From: an uncultured Bacilli bacterium
Lineage (GTDB): Bacteria > Bacillota_I > Bacilli_A > RF39 > UBA660
DNA: 64,000 nt
Reading direction: 5' to 3'
NCBI GenBank assembly: GCA_934162425.1
Contig: CAKPIS010000003.1
Span: 147,378-211,377 of the forward strand
In this document: piece by piece, positions 62,469-64,000 of the stretch
Layout of the letters: each line of letters starts with the position of its first letter
Numbering within the stretch: position 1 is the first letter of the stretch
Program-made: the position numbers and the translations under genes
The notes under the pieces: generated by a model
Told to the model about the DNA's origin: nothing
Databases searched by the model: none
What the model saw: only the letters and a program-made list of their open reading frames with translations

Positions 62469-64000
62469 CTAATTTTCTAATATTGTATTTGTTTTACAAC
62501 TTACAATTCCATATCTATCTTTAATATTGCCTTTTGATATTGGAAAGTTATTTGTATTAGTAAGTGCTATAAATCTTATAATTTTTTCATCATCTTTTGG
62601 TTGATATTCTAAAATAACTTCATTAGTTTCATTATCAATTGTTTCATACATTTCATAAAAAGATGTTTCAAAATGTTCATTCATTTTAGTTAAATATCTA
62701 TTTAATTCATCTTCAGTCATTCTACCACCTTTGATACATTCTTCATTATCACCAATCATAACAGGTACTGCAACATCAAAAATTCCTGCATTGTAAAATT
62801 TTAATAATTCTTTAATAAATCCATTTCTGAAATTAATTTTTTCAAGAATTAAATTACCTTTACTATCTTTTTTAATCTCAATAGTATCAATAAATTTTGA
62901 TATAAATTCTTGTTTTTCTGACTTGTCCATATCATTCCATTTTGATTTTAATAATGAATTTAAGGTATCAAGTCTTATCATTTTTTCTCTTTCTAAGTCT
63001 CTTTCTGCGAGTAATTCGTGTGGAGAGTAGTTAAAATTTTCTAAGTTAATTAGTTCTAGCTTTTTACTTTCTAAATTAGCAAGTTTATCTTCAATTAGTT
63101 TATAATCTTCTTTAAAATCTTCCATTTCAACAATGCCTTTAATATATGCTTGTTTAATTCTATCTCTTTGTTTTTCTAAATTTCTTATCTCTTTATCAAT
63201 AGTAGTTGTATCAATTTTATTATTTTTATCTTCTAAAATAGGTAAGAAGAATTTTTTAACAGCCATATCATATTCTAGTAAATCATAAATAAAATTCTTC
63301 AACAGTTTTTCTATATGGCTCTCGTTAAAGTTAATATGACAATGTTCACAAGTATAATACATATATTTTCTTTTAGTGCCACCAGAACCTTTACATTTCA
63401 TTATCCTTCCACAATCTGGACATTTAAGCCTTTGGAAGAAAGTATAAATTCTATCTCTAGTATAAGTTCTTTGATTTCTTTCTTTTTGCCTTTGACATTC
63501 TTCCCATTTAGCACGAGATATAATAGGTTCTACAACATTCATATAAACTATTGGTTCCAAATTTTCTTGTTTGCCAATTCGTTTATATTGTTCATAATCA
63601 CCCATATAGATTTTATTATCTATAATCTTTTGAATAGTAGTATCTCTCCATTTCTTTTTAGGATAAACATTATTTTCTTTAAAGTAATTAGCAATTTGCT
63701 GAAAACTTTTTCCCTCTAAATACATATCAAATATTTTTTCTACATAGGGACGAGTAGCGTTATCAATAATCATTGTTTTATCATCAGCACTCTTATAACC
63801 AAATGGTCTTTGACCTGGAATATGTCCTGACTTAATTGCACCATTTAATCCAAATTTTGTTCTTTCTGATACAATTTCTATTTCTAACTGTGATAAAACT
63901 GTAAGCATTCTTACAAAGAATCTTCCATTAGCAGTAGAAGTATTAACATCGTCTCTATCACATAGTAGAAAGCAATTATATTGTTCTAAAACTGATATTA
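62469..64000 (-). CDS. Large serine recombinase (TnpX-like), N-terminus beyond the right edge
   Basis: At least 509 residues; the frame stays open to the edge, so the ATG at 63908 is internal. The part near the edge (DVNTSTANGRFFVRMLTVLSQLEIEIVSERT) belongs to the resolvase catalytic domain; its catalytic serine lies outside. Then come the recombinase domain (GQRPFGYK), a zinc ribbon (CPDCGRIMKC and CEHC), a long coiled coil and a C-terminal tail. Such enzymes excise and integrate transposons without a DNA copy step. With TnpV and a relaxase it defines a mobilizable transposon. Confidence 0.9.
   Translation of the reverse strand, partial: ISVLEQYNCFLLCDRDDVNTSTANGRFFVRMLTVLSQLEIEIVSERTKFGLNGAIKSGHIPGQRPFGYKSADDKTMIIDNATRPYVEKIFDMYLEGKSFQQIANYFKENNVYPKKKWRDTTIQKIIDNKIYMGDYEQYKRIGKQENLEPIVYMNVVEPIISRAKWEECQRQKERNQRTYTRDRIYTFFQRLKCPDCGRIMKCKGSGGTKRKYMYYTCEHCHINFNESHIEKLLKNFIYDLLEYDMAVKKFFLPILEDKNNKIDTTTIDKEIRNLEKQRDRIKQAYIKGIVEMEDFKEDYKLIEDKLANLESKKLELINLENFNYSPHELLAERDLEREKMIRLDTLNSLLKSKWNDMDKSEKQEFISKFIDTIEIKKDSKGNLILEKINFRNGFIKELLKFYNAGIFDVAVPVMIGDNEECIKGGRMTEDELNRYLTKMNEHFETSFYEMYETIDNETNEVILEYQPKDDEKIIRFIALTNTNNFPISKGNIKDRYGIVSCKTNTILEN

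Noticed and set aside
63315..63719. Plus-strand open frame of 134 codons opposite the serine recombinase.
   Set aside because: It is hydrophobic low-complexity sequence caused by the AT-rich complement of a real gene, with no start signals.
62469..63908. Serine recombinase starting at the ATG at 63908.
   Set aside because: The frame continues upstream to the window edge with conserved catalytic-domain sequence, so this ATG is internal.

Overview
The window comes from a very AT-rich (roughly 25-30% GC by eye) Gram-positive bacterium that uses the standard bacterial code: TGA works as a stop (for example at the end of comEA) and tryptophan is TGG. DnaB plus DnaI helicase loading, a ThrRS T-box leader, an ABC-F protein and a complete GerA/GerC/GerB spore-germinant receptor point to an endospore-forming member of the Bacilli (Firmicutes). 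The only ribonucleotide reductase seen is the oxygen-sensitive class III enzyme (NrdD/NrdG), which suggests an anaerobe, plausibly an uncultured gut lineage. The genus cannot be named from the sequence.

Layout. 1-10.5 kb: competence (comEC, comEA), ftsW/rodA, a YjcZ-like sporulation micro-protein, peptide deformylase, zinc-ribbon and DUF2752 membrane proteins, smc, rnc, murD and a leucine-rich-repeat protein. 10.5-23.9 kb: secreted or surface proteins (lipase-like, two prepilin-like proteins, a C39-type peptidase, a transglutaminase-like protein) interleaved with dnaE, rpmB, the nrdD-nrdG-dut operon and a divergent Crp/Fnr regulator sharing a 16-bp palindrome. 24-29.4 kb: a T-box controlled operon ending in thrS, then dnaB-dnaI. 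29.4-34 kb: a GNAT / CorA-like / ABC-transporter operon whose apparent promoter lies in a 119-bp segment bounded by inverted repeats, directly beside a tyrosine recombinase. This is a strong candidate for a phase-variable switch. 34-47.4 kb: mixed housekeeping and hypothetical genes, including an ABC-F ATPase, a radical-SAM plus methyltransferase fusion (MnmL-MnmM type), a CofE-like ligase, a CFI-box protein, a candidate small RNA, a PHP phosphatase and recG. 47.4-53.7 kb: a candidate structured RNA, the gerA-gerC-gerB operon, a flavin-reductase-like protein, a lipoprotein and yidD. 53.7-64 kb: accessory DNA with gene remnants, a type II restriction-modification pair, a metallopeptidase, an ASCH-transglutaminase fusion, an HD hydrolase, and the end of a mobilizable transposon (relaxase, TnpV, large serine recombinase) that runs off the right edge.

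How parts work together: comEA/comEC import DNA; nrdD/nrdG/dut feed and clean the dNTP pool; dnaB/dnaI load the helicase; gerA/B/C form a germinant receptor. The tyrosine recombinase probably inverts the promoter in front of the GNAT/ABC operon. Sequence interpretation was done by eye, without searches or folding software; family names are from recognised motifs.
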